In this document: piece by piece, positions 36,081-45,396 of the stretch
How positions within the stretch are numbered: the first letter of the stretch is position 1
Layout of the letters: each line of letters starts with the position of its first letter
Source of the DNA: Massilia rhizosphaerae
Lineage (GTDB): Bacteria; Pseudomonadota; Gammaproteobacteria; Burkholderiales; Burkholderiaceae_D
DNA length: 64,000 nucleotides
Direction of reading: 5' to 3'
Assembly: GCF_016093545.1 (NCBI RefSeq)
Contig: NZ_JADKYX010000021.1
Location: 81,381-145,380 of the forward strand
Translations under genes and position numbers: made by a program
Notes under the pieces: model-generated
Database searches by the model: none
What the model saw: only the letters and a program-made list of their open reading frames with translations
What the model was told of the DNA's origin: nothing

Positions 36081-38414
36081 TCAGTTGGTGTAAAGCACAC
36101 CCCGGCCGCCACCAGCGACATAGACGCGACCATAGGTGTTCCAGTCGCCCGCCATCGCGCTCATGCCGCCGAACTGGTGCGTGTCGTCATTGAAGCGCGC
36201 CCAGGTTGCGCCGCCATCGTCGGAGTGGTACAAGCCCCACACGCCGTTGATCGTGCCCACCACGTAGACGGCCGCCGAGTAGGTGGCGCCGGGGGCCGCC
36301 TTGCCCAGCGCGACCGTGCTGGCGCCAAACATGACAGGTTCGCTCTGGCTGCTGCCCCATACCGAAGCAAAGTTGTTGAGCTTGGTCCAGGTCGCGCCCG
36401 AATCGAGCGAGTGGTACACGGCGTTGCCGTCGGCCAGCCAGACGTCGCCCTCGGCGTTGGGATTGACTTCCATCGAGGTGTTAGCCCAGTAATTGGCCTT
36501 CAGATTCGCCGCCACCGAGCCCTGGCTCAGCGTGAAGTTGTGGCCGCCATCGGTCGAGACGTACACCTTGCCCGGGTTGCCCCACCATTGGCCGCCCTGA
36601 TCATAAGCATAGACCTTGTTCGGGTTCTTGCGGTCCACCTTCAGGCGGTAGGCGTGAGCCCATCCGCCCATATTTGAAGTGGAAGGGGCAGGCAGATTGG
36701 TCGCGGTCCAGCTTGCGCCGTTGTTGGTGGTATAAGACGGTACCACATTGGGCGGAGCCCAGATCACGTTGTTGCGTGCGGTGACGACCAGGTTGGCCAC
36801 GTCGGTCCCGGTCGCGGCGCCGTCAGGCAGCGTCGCGAACGCCGACCAGGTGGTGCCGCCGTCGCCGGACCAAAAGCCCTTGCCGACGTGCATGTTATTG
36901 GCATTGTCTTGAACCGTGGTGGCGATGTAGAGCGGGTCGGACCACGCCATGTCGGCCGAAGTGCCATTGCTAGCACTGGGCATGGGCATGGGCCCGTTGG
37001 TCGACCTCGTCGTGAGGTCCGTATAGACCCAGGCGCCGTTGTCGCCGGAGCCATCGAGCAGCTTGTACGGCGCGCCGGCCGGCGGGGCGGTGAGACCCAG
37101 GGTGGCGGTTTCTTCCATGCCGGGGACCATGTTGTTCCACCAGGGCGTGGCCGACGAGGCGCTCCAGGTCTCGACGATGCCGTTGCCGCCGAGGTGCGCG
37201 ATGTGGTCGCGGTTGAACGGATCGATCTTGATGTCGTCGTTCCAGCCTCGCGTATCGCTGGCGGTCGGGGTATGGCCCATGCCGACCTCGATTTCGCGCC
37301 AGGTGGCGCCGGCGTCGTCGGACAACTGGACTTCCTCGCTCGTGTTATTCCAGCCGGTCAGGCAGAGCGCAATGCGGGTAGTCGACCCGCTACCGTAGAT
37401 GGACACGCCGCCGTATCCGGCGCTGGTCGAGCTCGCGAGCTGGGTCCAGGTGCCGTTGTAGGGTACGTACTTGTAGAGATAGCTGGGGCCGGCGACGCCC
37501 TGGCCGGCGTTCTGGTTGAACGCCAGGTAGTAGGTGCCGTCGGTGGAACGCACCATGTGCGGGATGTAGTAGCCGGTCGCCGGGTTCGGGACCGTGACCG
37601 GGGTCCACGAGAAACCGCCATTCGTGGACTTGTACAGGCTTGACGTCAGGCCCGCCGCGCTGGCGTAGTCCGGGGCGACGGCGGCATAGATGATCCAGGT
37701 GGTCTGGCCGCCACCGACGTTCGAGTTGTCGAAGATGACTGACTCGACGCCGATCGTCTTCGTGCTGGCGCTCATCGTCACGCTGCCCAGGTTGAGCCGG
37801 GACCAGGAGTGGCCCGAGTCCGCGCTCTTCCAGAGGCCGGCCGTGCGCGAACCGTAGAACATCGTCGACGGATTGGTGGGGTCGAGTTGCAGGCGTTCGC
37901 CCATGCCCCTGCCCTCGCCGTTGCCCATCACCGGGAATGGCAGGGTGACCCAGGTCCAGGTGTTGCCGCGATTGCTGGAAATGTAGATGCGGCCGTTGGT
38001 GTCAGTCTTGGTACCGGCGACCATGTAGAGCAGCTGGTCGTTGGTCGGATCGACGGCGAGGCTCTCCACGCCGTGGAAACCCGAATCGCCCCCGCCGAAA
38101 CCCAGGCCGTCGGTGAGGGGCGTCCACGTCGATGTGGCCGGGTCCCAGCGGTAGGCGCCGCCCACGTCGGTGCGGGCGTAGCGGAGGTTCGGGGTCGTCG
38201 GATGGTAGAGGATGCCGGTGACGTAGCCGCCGCCCCCCCACTTAACGGCGCTCCAGCTGGTGGCCGCGGCGGTGCTGGTGGCGAGGTAAGCCGGCGCAGG
38301 ACTCGCCGCGACGTAGTTGCTGGAACCGCCGCTACAGCCGGCAGCAAGACCGGCGAGCAGCACTGGCATGAGGAACTTGATACTCCGAAGCAACTTCTTG
38401 CATGGATCGTTCAT
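36081..38414 (-). CDS. GH74 xyloglucanase-type lipoprotein, copy 1
   Basis: Lipoprotein of 777 aa: signal peptide with lipobox LAAGC (Cys27), so probably on the outer membrane, perhaps facing out. Two seven-bladed propellers with many BNR-type Asp-box repeats (STNGGFSW, SDDAGATW, SGDGGTTW, SDDGGATW). GH74 catalytic Asps are expected in ARTDVGGAYRW (Asp83) and SGDNGAWVYTDL (Asp458). GH74 enzymes cut the beta-1,4-glucan backbone of xyloglucan. GGAG lies eight bases before ATG. It is a diverged paralogue of the gene at 39765-42134. Confidence 0.9.
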   Translation of the reverse strand: MNDPCKKLLRSIKFLMPVLLAGLAAGCSGGSSNYVAASPAPAYLATSTAAATSWSAVKWGGGGYVTGILYHPTTPNLRYARTDVGGAYRWDPATSTWTPLTDGLGFGGGDSGFHGVESLAVDPTNDQLLYMVAGTKTDTNGRIYISSNRGNTWTWVTLPFPVMGNGEGRGMGERLQLDPTNPSTMFYGSRTAGLWKSADSGHSWSRLNLGSVTMSASTKTIGVESVIFDNSNVGGGQTTWIIYAAVAPDYASAAGLTSSLYKSTNGGFSWTPVTVPNPATGYYIPHMVRSTDGTYYLAFNQNAGQGVAGPSYLYKYVPYNGTWTQLASSTSAGYGGVSIYGSGSTTRIALCLTGWNNTSEEVQLSDDAGATWREIEVGMGHTPTASDTRGWNDDIKIDPFNRDHIAHLGGNGIVETWSASSATPWWNNMVPGMEETATLGLTAPPAGAPYKLLDGSGDNGAWVYTDLTTRSTNGPMPMPSASNGTSADMAWSDPLYIATTVQDNANNMHVGKGFWSGDGGTTWSAFATLPDGAATGTDVANLVVTARNNVIWAPPNVVPSYTTNNGASWTATNLPAPSTSNMGGWAHAYRLKVDRKNPNKVYAYDQGGQWWGNPGKVYVSTDGGHNFTLSQGSVAANLKANYWANTSMEVNPNAEGDVWLADGNAVYHSLDSGATWTKLNNFASVWGSSQSEPVMFGASTVALGKAAPGATYSAAVYVVGTINGVWGLYHSDDGGATWARFNDDTHQFGGMSAMAGDWNTYGRVYVAGGGRGVLYTN

Positions 38415-38590
38415 TGCACATCTCCGTTATTGTTTATGGGTCTTTTGAAAAGGCGGCGATCGCCGCTGCCGCATGCCGCACCGCGGCGGGCGCGGGGCGG
38501 CATACGTAAGTAGACGCAGGCAATATCTTTATGAAACTTACTGTCGTTGAGGGCGAGCTTGCATAAAGTCCAACGCGACCGAGGTACACA

Positions 38591-38885
38591 GGCGCGCGCG
38601 TCCGTTCGACCGGGGCACTTCAGGCCGCCAGGGAGTGGCCTGGGAAGCGGCCGGGTTGCTCAGGATGGCGTCGGCCTCGAAGACGAAGGCGGTCGCGGCA
38701 ACTGCCACGGCCAGCGATGGTAACGAGCACGCAAGCTTGCAACGGCATCGGGGCGCCGGCCAGCTGCGCGTCGCGGAGGAAGAAATAGGCGCGTTATCGC
38801 GTCCTTTATTGTTGACCACCGCAATGTCTCCTTTGCCGACGATATCGGCTGGCTTTGGATCTATCGAAATGTCACCAGCTGATTC
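38591..38885. repeat. 295-bp duplicated segment, copy 1
   Basis: Similar by eye to 42267-42560 at roughly three of four bases, in the same orientation. Each copy lies upstream of a minus-strand GH74 gene. Best-conserved stretches are around GTCCTTTATTGTTGACCA and GACGATATCGGCTGGCTT. On the minus strand both keep AAAGGAG followed six bases later by ATG or GTG and the codons for VNNKGR, but frames diverge after a one-base gap. No family recognised. Confidence 0.65.
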
Positions 38886-39000
38886 GGCATCCCCATCGCA
38901 GCGGGCGTGCTCTATCGGCTGACCGGATCGCTGCTCTCGCCCATGATCGCTGCGCTGGCCATGAGCCTGAGCTCGTCGTCGGTAATCACCAACCCCCTTG
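38883..39000 (+). pseudogene. Fragment of a copper-type P-ATPase C-terminus
   Basis: Reads FGIPIAAGVLYRLTGSLLSP then MIAALAMSLSSSSVI, the conserved last two membrane helices of CopA-type P1B ATPases. Only about 39 residues remain; a stop codon precedes the first residue and the rest of the gene is missing. Probably debris of an earlier metal-resistance gene. Confidence 0.7.
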
Positions 39001-39102
39001 CGTCCCAGATAGGCGACAATTTTTCGGACCTCGGCGTCGGCACGGCAATTCATCAACACATTGCTGTGTCGCATGAGATTGCCGCGCGGCGCACCCAGCC
39101 GC

Positions 39103-39684
39103 TTATTTCCCGCGACGGCGCGCCAGGGCGCCGACCACCAGGCCGCCCAACAGCAGGGACAGGGTTCCCGGCAGCGGAACGGCGGCGCTCGCATTGTCCA
39201 CGGCAATGTTGTCAATTTCGTTTAAGGCGCCCGAACTCAGGTGCAGCTCGGTGATGCCGTTCAGCGCCGTGCTCCAGCTGTCGTAGCCTTCGAGGTGGGC
39301 GGTCAGCAGGCCGTTGATCGACATGTCCATCCCGTCCGTGTAGAAATCGAAGCCGAGCAGATTGAAGACGCCGCCGCCCACCTTGCTGACGGTCAGGTAC
39401 GAACCGGTACCGTTTTCGAAGCCGTCGTGCCAGTTGTAGGTCTGCGGATCATACGTGCCGTCGCCGATATGGGCCGCGCCGGACGCCGCGTTCGGCGCGT
39501 GCAGGGTGACCTGGAAGCCCGACTCCACATAGGTCAGATCGTTGCCGCTGTAGGCCATGCCGGCCGCCAGCGGGGAACCGTCGCCGTACATGAAGTCAGT
39601 CAGGTTGTCGAAGGTCAGGACGGCGGCACTGGCGCTGCCGGCGAAGCACAGGGCGACGGCGGCGATGATGGTTCTAAATTTCAT
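39103..39684 (-). CDS. PEP-CTERM sorting-domain protein
   Basis: Secreted protein of 193 aa: signal peptide (about 1-21, GSASAAV), a beta-rich body without recognised domain, and a C-terminal sorting signal VPLPGTLSLLLGGLVVGALA followed by RRRGK. This is the tripartite PEP-CTERM type (Pro-containing motif, membrane helix, basic tail) handled by exosortase; such proteins go to the surface or matrix. GGAG lies seven bases before ATG 39684. It lies between two GH74 genes on the same strand, so a role in attachment to the polysaccharide is possible. Confidence 0.87.
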   Translation of the reverse strand: MKFRTIIAAVALCFAGSASAAVLTFDNLTDFMYGDGSPLAAGMAYSGNDLTYVESGFQVTLHAPNAASGAAHIGDGTYDPQTYNWHDGFENGTGSYLTVSKVGGGVFNLLGFDFYTDGMDMSINGLLTAHLEGYDSWSTALNGITELHLSSGALNEIDNIAVDNASAAVPLPGTLSLLLGGLVVGALARRRGK

Positions 39685-39764
39685 GTGATGCTCCAAATAG
39701 GGTGTAATTGATGAAGTACAGCCTGGGCGCCAGAGCCCCGGCTCTGGCGCCCAGGACGGGCGCC

Positions 39765-42134
39765 TTAGTAACTGAACAGGACGCCGCGGCCGCTGCCGGC
39801 CATGTACAAGCGTCCAGGCACGCTCTGGTCGGCCGCCAGTTGGGAAATGCCGCCGTACTGGTGCTTGTCATCGTTGAAACGGCGCCAGGTCACGCCGCCG
39901 TCGTCGGAGGCGTACACGCCCCACACGCCGTTGACCACGCCCACCACATACACCGAGGCCGAGGACTTCGAACCAATCGGTGCCTTGCCCAGCGCGATCG
40001 AGGTGGCGCCCCACACCTCGGGGTACGACCATGTCGCGTTGGCGCCCCAGAATGGCGCGAAGGTGCTCAGCTTGGTCCAGGTCACGCCCCCGTCGAGCGA
40101 GTGCATGACGGCCCGCCCGTCGGCGACCCAGATATCGCCTTCCGCGTTTGGATTGACCGCGACCGACACGTTGGAGACCTCGGTCACATAATCGCTGGCG
40201 AGCTTGAACGCGGCGCTTTCGGTGAAGGTATGGCCGCCGTCGGTGGAGGTGTAGAAGTGCTGCGTCTCGGACCCTTTCGCCCACCATGTGCCGCCCGGGT
40301 TGTAGGCATACACCTTGTTCGGATTCTTGCGGTCGGCCACTACCTTGTAGCCGCGGAAAATCCACGGCGTCGGATCGACAGCCGGCAGGTCGGTCATGGT
40401 CCAGGTCGTTCCGTTGTCGGTGCTATAGGCCGGCACCGCATTGTTCGGGGTCCAGATGATGTTGCCCGGTTTGGTGACCGCGACGTTCGACAGATCGCTC
40501 TGATTGGTCAATCCTTGCGGATGGTGGCCCGCGAACGGTGTCCAGGTCACGCCCGAATCGGTGGAATAGGCGCCGCCCACGGTGGGGTGGTCCCAGGTGC
40601 TGGTGCCGATCGCGGCGATGTAGCTTGGCGTGGACCAAGCCATGTCGGCGCTCATGCCGTTGTTCATCAAGCCAACCGGTCCAAGCGTGGGCGTCTTGTT
40701 GAGTTCCGTATAGACCTTCATGCCGATGTCGCCCGAGCTGTTGAGCAGACGGTAGGAGGCGCCCGGTGGAGCGGCCATCAGCGACAGTGTGGCGGTTTCC
40801 TCCATGCCGTCGACCTTTCTGGTCCAGCTTGGCTTGGCCGCCGACGCATTCATCGTTTCCCACACGCCCCCGCCGTTCACGTGCATGATGTGCTCGGGAT
40901 TGTTGGGGTCGATCTCGACGTCGTCCGTCCAGCCGGCCCACATTTCGGTACCCGTGTGCGGAGCCATGGCGGAAATCTCGCGCCAGGTGGCGCCGGCATC
41001 GTCGGACAATTGCACAACAGGCTGGCCATCCCAGTTGCCCCAGGAATTGGTGACACCGAGCGCGATGCGGGTGGTGGCGCCCGTTCCCGACACCGACAGG
41101 CCGCCCATGCCGAAGTTGACCCATTGCTCGGCATCATACTTCTTCAGCAAAGTCCAGGTGGTACCGTCGAATTTGTACAGCCTGGACGGGCCGGCGGCGC
41201 CGGGGCCGGTGTCCTTCGTGAAGGCGACGTACATCATGCCGTCCTTGTTGCGCACCATGTGGGGGACGTACATGCCGGCCGTGTCGGCAGGGGTGGCGAT
41301 GCCGTTCCAGGTCGCGCCGCCATCGGTGGTCTTGTACATGCTGAAGGTCATCCCGGCCGCCGAGGCATAGTCCGGGGCCACGGCCGTGTAGATGGTCTGG
41401 GTGGCGCTGCCGGTACCCTTGGTCGAGGTGTCGAAGATCACCTGCGCGACGCCGACCACGCCGCTCCAGTGCACCGCATTGATCTGGTCCTGGGTCATCT
41501 TGGTCGACGACAGCGAGCTCACCTGCTGCCAGGTTTGGCCGCGGTCGGCGCTCTTCCACAGGCCCTGCGTGCGCGTACCGTAGAACAGGATCGTTGGATC
41601 GTTGGGGTCGACCATCATGCGCTCACCGACGGCGCGGCCCGGGCTGTTGCTGCCGGTCGAGAACGGCAGGTTGACGTAGGTCCAGTTGTCGCCTCGGTCG
41701 GTGGAAATATAGAGGCGCCCGTCGGCCTTGTCCGACACGTACATGCCTGCGCTCATGTAGACGCGCTGGTCGTCGTTCGGATCGAGGGCGATGCTCTCGC
41801 TGCCATGGTAAAACCCGTCGCGCACGTGCATGCCGTCGGTGATCGGCAGCCAGCTGGCGGTGGCGGCGTCCCAGCGGTAGGCGCCGCCGACGTCGGTGCG
41901 CGCGTACAGCACGTCCGGGCTGGTCGGATGGTAGATCAGGCCGGGCACGTAGCCGCCGCCGCCGTATTTCACGTTCATCCATCGGGCTTGCGTTACCGCC
42001 TTGATGGTGGCCGCCAAAACCGGTGCCTGCGCTGCCGGCGAGGCCGTGTCGGCGCCGCCGCAGCCGGCCAGCAGGGTTGCCAGGATACTGCTCATGGCGA
42101 TTATGCGAATCTTGTTGTTTTGGTTTTTGTACAT
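39765..42134 (-). CDS. GH74 xyloglucanase-type lipoprotein, copy 2
   Basis: Lipoprotein of 789 aa with lipobox LLAGC (Cys25). It has two propellers with Asp-box repeats (STDRGDNW, TTDGGATW, SDDAGATW, STDGGHTF, SDDGGVTW). The expected catalytic Asps are in ARTDVGGAYRW (Asp81) and SSGDIGMKVYTEL (about 468). It aligns along its whole length with the GH74 at 36081-38414 but is clearly diverged, so the two may differ in endo/exo mode or tolerance of side chains. GGAG lies six bases before ATG. The PEP-CTERM gene follows 80 bp downstream. Confidence 0.9.
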   Translation of the reverse strand: MYKNQNNKIRIIAMSSILATLLAGCGGADTASPAAQAPVLAATIKAVTQARWMNVKYGGGGYVPGLIYHPTSPDVLYARTDVGGAYRWDAATASWLPITDGMHVRDGFYHGSESIALDPNDDQRVYMSAGMYVSDKADGRLYISTDRGDNWTYVNLPFSTGSNSPGRAVGERMMVDPNDPTILFYGTRTQGLWKSADRGQTWQQVSSLSSTKMTQDQINAVHWSGVVGVAQVIFDTSTKGTGSATQTIYTAVAPDYASAAGMTFSMYKTTDGGATWNGIATPADTAGMYVPHMVRNKDGMMYVAFTKDTGPGAAGPSRLYKFDGTTWTLLKKYDAEQWVNFGMGGLSVSGTGATTRIALGVTNSWGNWDGQPVVQLSDDAGATWREISAMAPHTGTEMWAGWTDDVEIDPNNPEHIMHVNGGGVWETMNASAAKPSWTRKVDGMEETATLSLMAAPPGASYRLLNSSGDIGMKVYTELNKTPTLGPVGLMNNGMSADMAWSTPSYIAAIGTSTWDHPTVGGAYSTDSGVTWTPFAGHHPQGLTNQSDLSNVAVTKPGNIIWTPNNAVPAYSTDNGTTWTMTDLPAVDPTPWIFRGYKVVADRKNPNKVYAYNPGGTWWAKGSETQHFYTSTDGGHTFTESAAFKLASDYVTEVSNVSVAVNPNAEGDIWVADGRAVMHSLDGGVTWTKLSTFAPFWGANATWSYPEVWGATSIALGKAPIGSKSSASVYVVGVVNGVWGVYASDDGGVTWRRFNDDKHQYGGISQLAADQSVPGRLYMAGSGRGVLFSY

Positions 42135-42266
42135 ACTTGTCTCCAGAAGGATGATGACTCGGGTCTCGTAGGTGTGGCGGCAGGAGGCCGCTATTTTCAG
42201 TGCTTGCTTGGCCGGAAGCCGGCAAGTCGCGCTGTCGCATGGGCAACTCAGAAAAGCGCCAATGCG

Positions 42267-42560
42267 GGCGTGCGTCCATTCGACCTGGCACTTCAGGCCG
42301 TCAAGGGCTTGGCCAAAGAAACGCCCGGATTGCTCAGGATGGTGTCGGCCTCGACGACGAAAATGGTCGCGGCAATTGCCACCGCCCGTGCGGTTGCCGA
42401 GCACCAAACCTTGGAACGGCATCGGGAAGCCGGCGGGCTACGCGTCGCGCAGGAAGAATAGGCGCTTTGGCGCGTCCTTTATTGTTGACCATCGCGATGC
42501 CTCCTTTGCTGACGATATCGGCTGGCTTCGAATCTATCGAAATGTATCCAGCTGATGCGT
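42267..42560. repeat. 295-bp duplicated segment, copy 2
   Basis: Counterpart of 38591-38885, lying 130 bp upstream of the second GH74 gene. On the minus strand AAAGGAGG precedes ATG by six bases (encoding MVNNKGRAKAPIL), and the short frame runs 52 codons. In copy 1 the start is GTG and the frame is shifted. Either may be remains of one small gene or a conserved regulatory stretch. Confidence 0.65.
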
Positions 42561-42965
42561 ATATTGCACGCTACGCCGCGGCGGCGATACTTCCAAATCA
42601 CCAACAATGTGAAGCAAATTTCATGGTCGACGGCGGCCCTGAGGGTGAACGGTATGCCGGTAGCGGCGCTGCATCTGCTTGACCAGTTTGCTGGCCCCGC
42701 CCGCTGAAAAATGACCGGGCGCATTGGTGATTTGGAGAATTGCGGCACACACGGGGAGTGCGCAGAATGGGGTACCAATCGTTGGATACCATTCGTGCGA
42801 CCTCGCACCATCTCAGGCGTGCTTTTACAGGCCCTGGGCCTGGCCGCTGCGGCGGCGGCTCGCCAGTGTCCTCGCCCTCCGGCCGGTGCGCCGGTCGTCA
42901 CCCAGGATCCCGGCGCTCGCCGGCGACCTGGCAAACACAGCGTAGTGCAGTCGGCTTTTTCTCGT
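42561..42965. other. Stretch without recognisable gene
   Basis: Several overlapping open frames exist but none has a family pattern, a ribosome site and plausible composition together. It lies between the duplicated segment and a terminator-like hairpin and is probably remains of rearranged genes. Confidence 0.4.
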
Positions 42966-43006
42966 CTGCTACCCCGGCAGATTCGGGTAGCAGCGACTGT
43001 TTTTTT
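42966..43006 (+). terminator. Terminator-like hairpin
   Basis: CTGCTACCC (42966-42974) pairs exactly with GGGTAGCAG (42985-42993); seven T begin at 43000. There is no intact gene upstream on this strand, so it probably belonged to a gene now lost. Confidence 0.6.
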
Positions 43007-43062
43007 CGGAACCATGGCGCGGGCGGCACTGGGCGGTCGCGCTTCCATCATCACGTAGCGAG

Positions 43063-43194
43063 ATGCAAATGCGTACACTGACACAATCTCCGGCGATCAA
43101 GACCCGGCTACGTCGTTCGGCCGGATTCCCGGCCATGGTCCTGCTGGCCGGTTGCGGTGGAGGTGCCGGCGGCTCGTCTGGAAATGCAGGATGA
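43063..43194 (+). pseudogene. 5' end of a truncated lipoprotein gene
   Basis: Encodes 43 aa: basic N-terminus, hydrophobic stretch and lipobox MVLLAGCGGGAGGSSG, exactly the start of a secreted lipoprotein such as a glycosidase or binding protein. It then runs into the truncated XylR-type fragment on the other strand. The rest of the gene is gone. Confidence 0.6.
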
Positions 43195-43375
43195 TGCCGT
43201 CTCGCCGCCATTGCTCGATGCCGAACAGACGCAGGCGGAAGTCCTCTTCAACAAACAGCTGCCAGTGTGCACCCATACTGCCGAAATAGGCCGCGATGCC
43301 CGGCATGATGCCGCGGTTGAATTCCGGGTTCACGTCGAACAGCAGGGCAATGCGGCGTGCTTTTGTCATTGTCAT
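43188..43375 (-). pseudogene. 5' end of a truncated XylR-type regulator gene
   Basis: Encodes RRIALLFDVNPEFNRGIMPG and, further on, LFVEEDFRLRLFGIEQW then RRDGIILHF. This matches the first 60 residues of the intact regulator at 45906-47105 (RIALLFNANKIFDHEVIAGI, IFVEEDFQLRLSGIEHW). Homology stops where the lipoprotein fragment begins, so a deletion joined two gene starts head-on. Confidence 0.8.
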
Positions 43376-43692
43376 TTCGCCTGAGTGCTGTCACGCGCAG
43401 CTGTTCGTGAGAACGGCACCCTTTGCGCGTTTGCGGCAGGGGAAGTCGCGCTACGCCGCGTCTGAAGCATAGGCTGTCCATCACGGTTCGCCCTCCATGA
43501 CCACGCAAGGTTTCAGTTCAGGCAATAACTCGCTTAAGAACAGACTTTTATGAGACAGCACGACTAGCACCCCGCCGGAGTTAGCTTGGTCCGCTGCAAA
43601 AATACTGGAGCCGTCCATATCTCGCCTGTTATGATTCTGGGACCGTACCAGTGAAGCCGTGCGGCCGCCGAGATAGTTCAATAAGTATCTAT

Positions 43693-44898
43693 ATGCAAGA
43701 GTTCTTTAAAAAGGCGCTGCTGGCGCTGATTTTCCTGCTCGTCGTGGACGCGCTGCTGGCGGTTTTTTTTGTTTACATGGCCTTTCCGACAAAGACGTTG
43801 CGGCAGGCGCATAAAGATGGCTCCGGCTGGCGTTACGGAACGTACTCCAATGTGGTAATTGGCGGAGTGCCGTCAGTGCGCTTGCACGACACGTCGGATG
43901 ACCGGCTGCGCTTCGACCTCAAGCTGCAGGACGTGGTCGCGTATCCGATTTCCGCCGGCGACCTGAAACTCCATGACGGCAAAGGACGACTTATCCAAGA
44001 GGATTGGTCGAAGTTCCATACCATTTCCTTCGTAGCCAAATGTTCACTGGCCACTGCCTTGTCGTTCGAGGTGTCCGTCTTTGATGAAAAATTCTCCAAG
44101 CTAAACAAGTTCGAGACTTACATTCCACCTAGAACGTATTTTTCGTGCAATGAACAAGGCATGTCGGTGACGCTCGACTTGGACCGGCTGCTTATTCCCG
44201 AATGGTGGTATGCATCGATGAAGGAGGACTTGGGGCGTCAGGTTGTTAAACTGGACAAGGTCGGGAAAATCATGTTTGGCACCACCGCGGCTACGCCACG
44301 CAATGTCGATATCTCTGTTGAAATCAGCGAACTGACTTTGCATGGCCGAGATTATCGCTATTTGGCCGCGCTGGTGGTCATGATCCTGGGTGGCTGGGCG
44401 GCATTTGGTGTTTGGTTTTTTCGGGCCCATTCCCGCGCACTGTTGGCCAGTGTGGACTCAAAAATGAAAACGAATCTGCCCTTGGTGGCCTATCGCCAGT
44501 TAACCGTCGAACCGTACAAGGACAAGGAGAAGGCGTCGGTCTTGCGGTATATCGGCAACTCTTATACCGATCCCAAACTGGACCTGGACACCGTGGTGCA
44601 AGGGACCGGCGCGACCCGCTATAAAATCAATGAAGTGCTGAAATCCGAACTCGGCATGACATTCACCGGTTACCTGAATAAACTGCGGCTGACTGAAGCA
44701 TCCAGGATGCTGATTGAGAAAAGCAGCGCCGCTGTGTCGGAAATCGCGTATTTCGTTGGCTACGCGAGTGTTCCTTATTTTAATAAGCTGTTCAAGGAAG
44801 AATTCGGTTGCTCGCCGAAGCAATTCCGAATGCTTGCCGCCCAGCAGCGGCAGCAGGAGCAGCCCGCCGACAGCGCGCCGTCAGAATCACCCGTCTGA
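43693..44898 (+). CDS. Membrane-spanning AraC-type transcriptional regulator
   Basis: Product of 401 aa: membrane segment (about 7-28), a periplasmic domain of about 190 residues without recognised family, a second membrane segment (about 222-243), then a cytosolic AraC-type DNA-binding domain (about 285-385; LGMTFTGYLNKLRLTEASRM and SEIAYFVGYASVPYFNKLFK). It would sense an extracytoplasmic signal and bind DNA directly. ATG 43693 puts the membrane helix at the N-terminus; GTG 43651 adds 14 residues. Base composition is clearly more AT-rich than the glycosidase genes. Targets are probably the nearby operons. Confidence 0.82.
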   Translation: MQEFFKKALLALIFLLVVDALLAVFFVYMAFPTKTLRQAHKDGSGWRYGTYSNVVIGGVPSVRLHDTSDDRLRFDLKLQDVVAYPISAGDLKLHDGKGRLIQEDWSKFHTISFVAKCSLATALSFEVSVFDEKFSKLNKFETYIPPRTYFSCNEQGMSVTLDLDRLLIPEWWYASMKEDLGRQVVKLDKVGKIMFGTTAATPRNVDISVEISELTLHGRDYRYLAALVVMILGGWAAFGVWFFRAHSRALLASVDSKMKTNLPLVAYRQLTVEPYKDKEKASVLRYIGNSYTDPKLDLDTVVQGTGATRYKINEVLKSELGMTFTGYLNKLRLTEASRMLIEKSSAAVSEIAYFVGYASVPYFNKLFKEEFGCSPKQFRMLAAQQRQQEQPADSAPSESPV

Positions 44899-45396
44899 AC
44901 CGCGCCATCCCAACCCTCTGCCTGATCTCGCACGCTCCAACCACTCAGCTTGATCCGGCTCGCCCCCACCGCTCAGACTGAACCTCCCGGCTGAACGGTT
45001 GCCGGTCCCGCGCTCCTGCCAGGGGTGCGCCCGCCGTTCCACCCCTTGTACGTTCCCATTCTTCCGGCCTATCCACGACTGCTCCACGATTGGACCGTGG
45101 CACGGCGGCCATTTTTTCCGGCCCGCTTGCCCGACCTGTCGCCAGATGTCATGGCGGACTTTCACCGTGGTTAAAATTTCTTGCGATTTCTATCGTTGAC
45201 TAAAGAAATTTCGTCGCAGCGATACTGTTGCGCATGACGAACCGCCTATGCTTCAAACGTGGGCCAGATTCCGCTACCGACCTCTGGCCGCAGACGCAAG
45301 AATGTGTGCGTTGGTGCTTGCAGGATGATGGAAGGCGTTTGCGATCCACTGAATTGTCGGGTGGTAAATGTTCATAATATATCAAGGACTGCGTCG
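44899..45396. other. Intergenic stretch without recognisable gene
   Basis: No frame with family resemblance. AT-rich patch around 45170-45215 (ATTTCTATCG, AAGAAATTTCG) could hold a promoter for the following PEP-CTERM remnant, but no clear box pair is seen. Confidence 0.35.

Noticed and set aside
38538..39215. Minus-strand open frame of 225 codons across the duplicated segment
   Set aside because: It overlaps the PEP-CTERM gene end and the ATPase fragment on the other strand, with no consistent composition; only the VNNKGR start is shared with the second copy.
39708..42461. Very long plus-strand open frame (917 codons) opposite the second GH74 gene
   Set aside because: It is the mirror of the GH74 coding strand; composition is His/Arg/Val-rich without motifs, while the minus strand has signal peptide, lipobox and Asp-box repeats.
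42711..43081. Three overlapping plus-strand frames of 73-115 codons
   Set aside because: They share the same DNA in different frames, cross a terminator-like hairpin and match no family.
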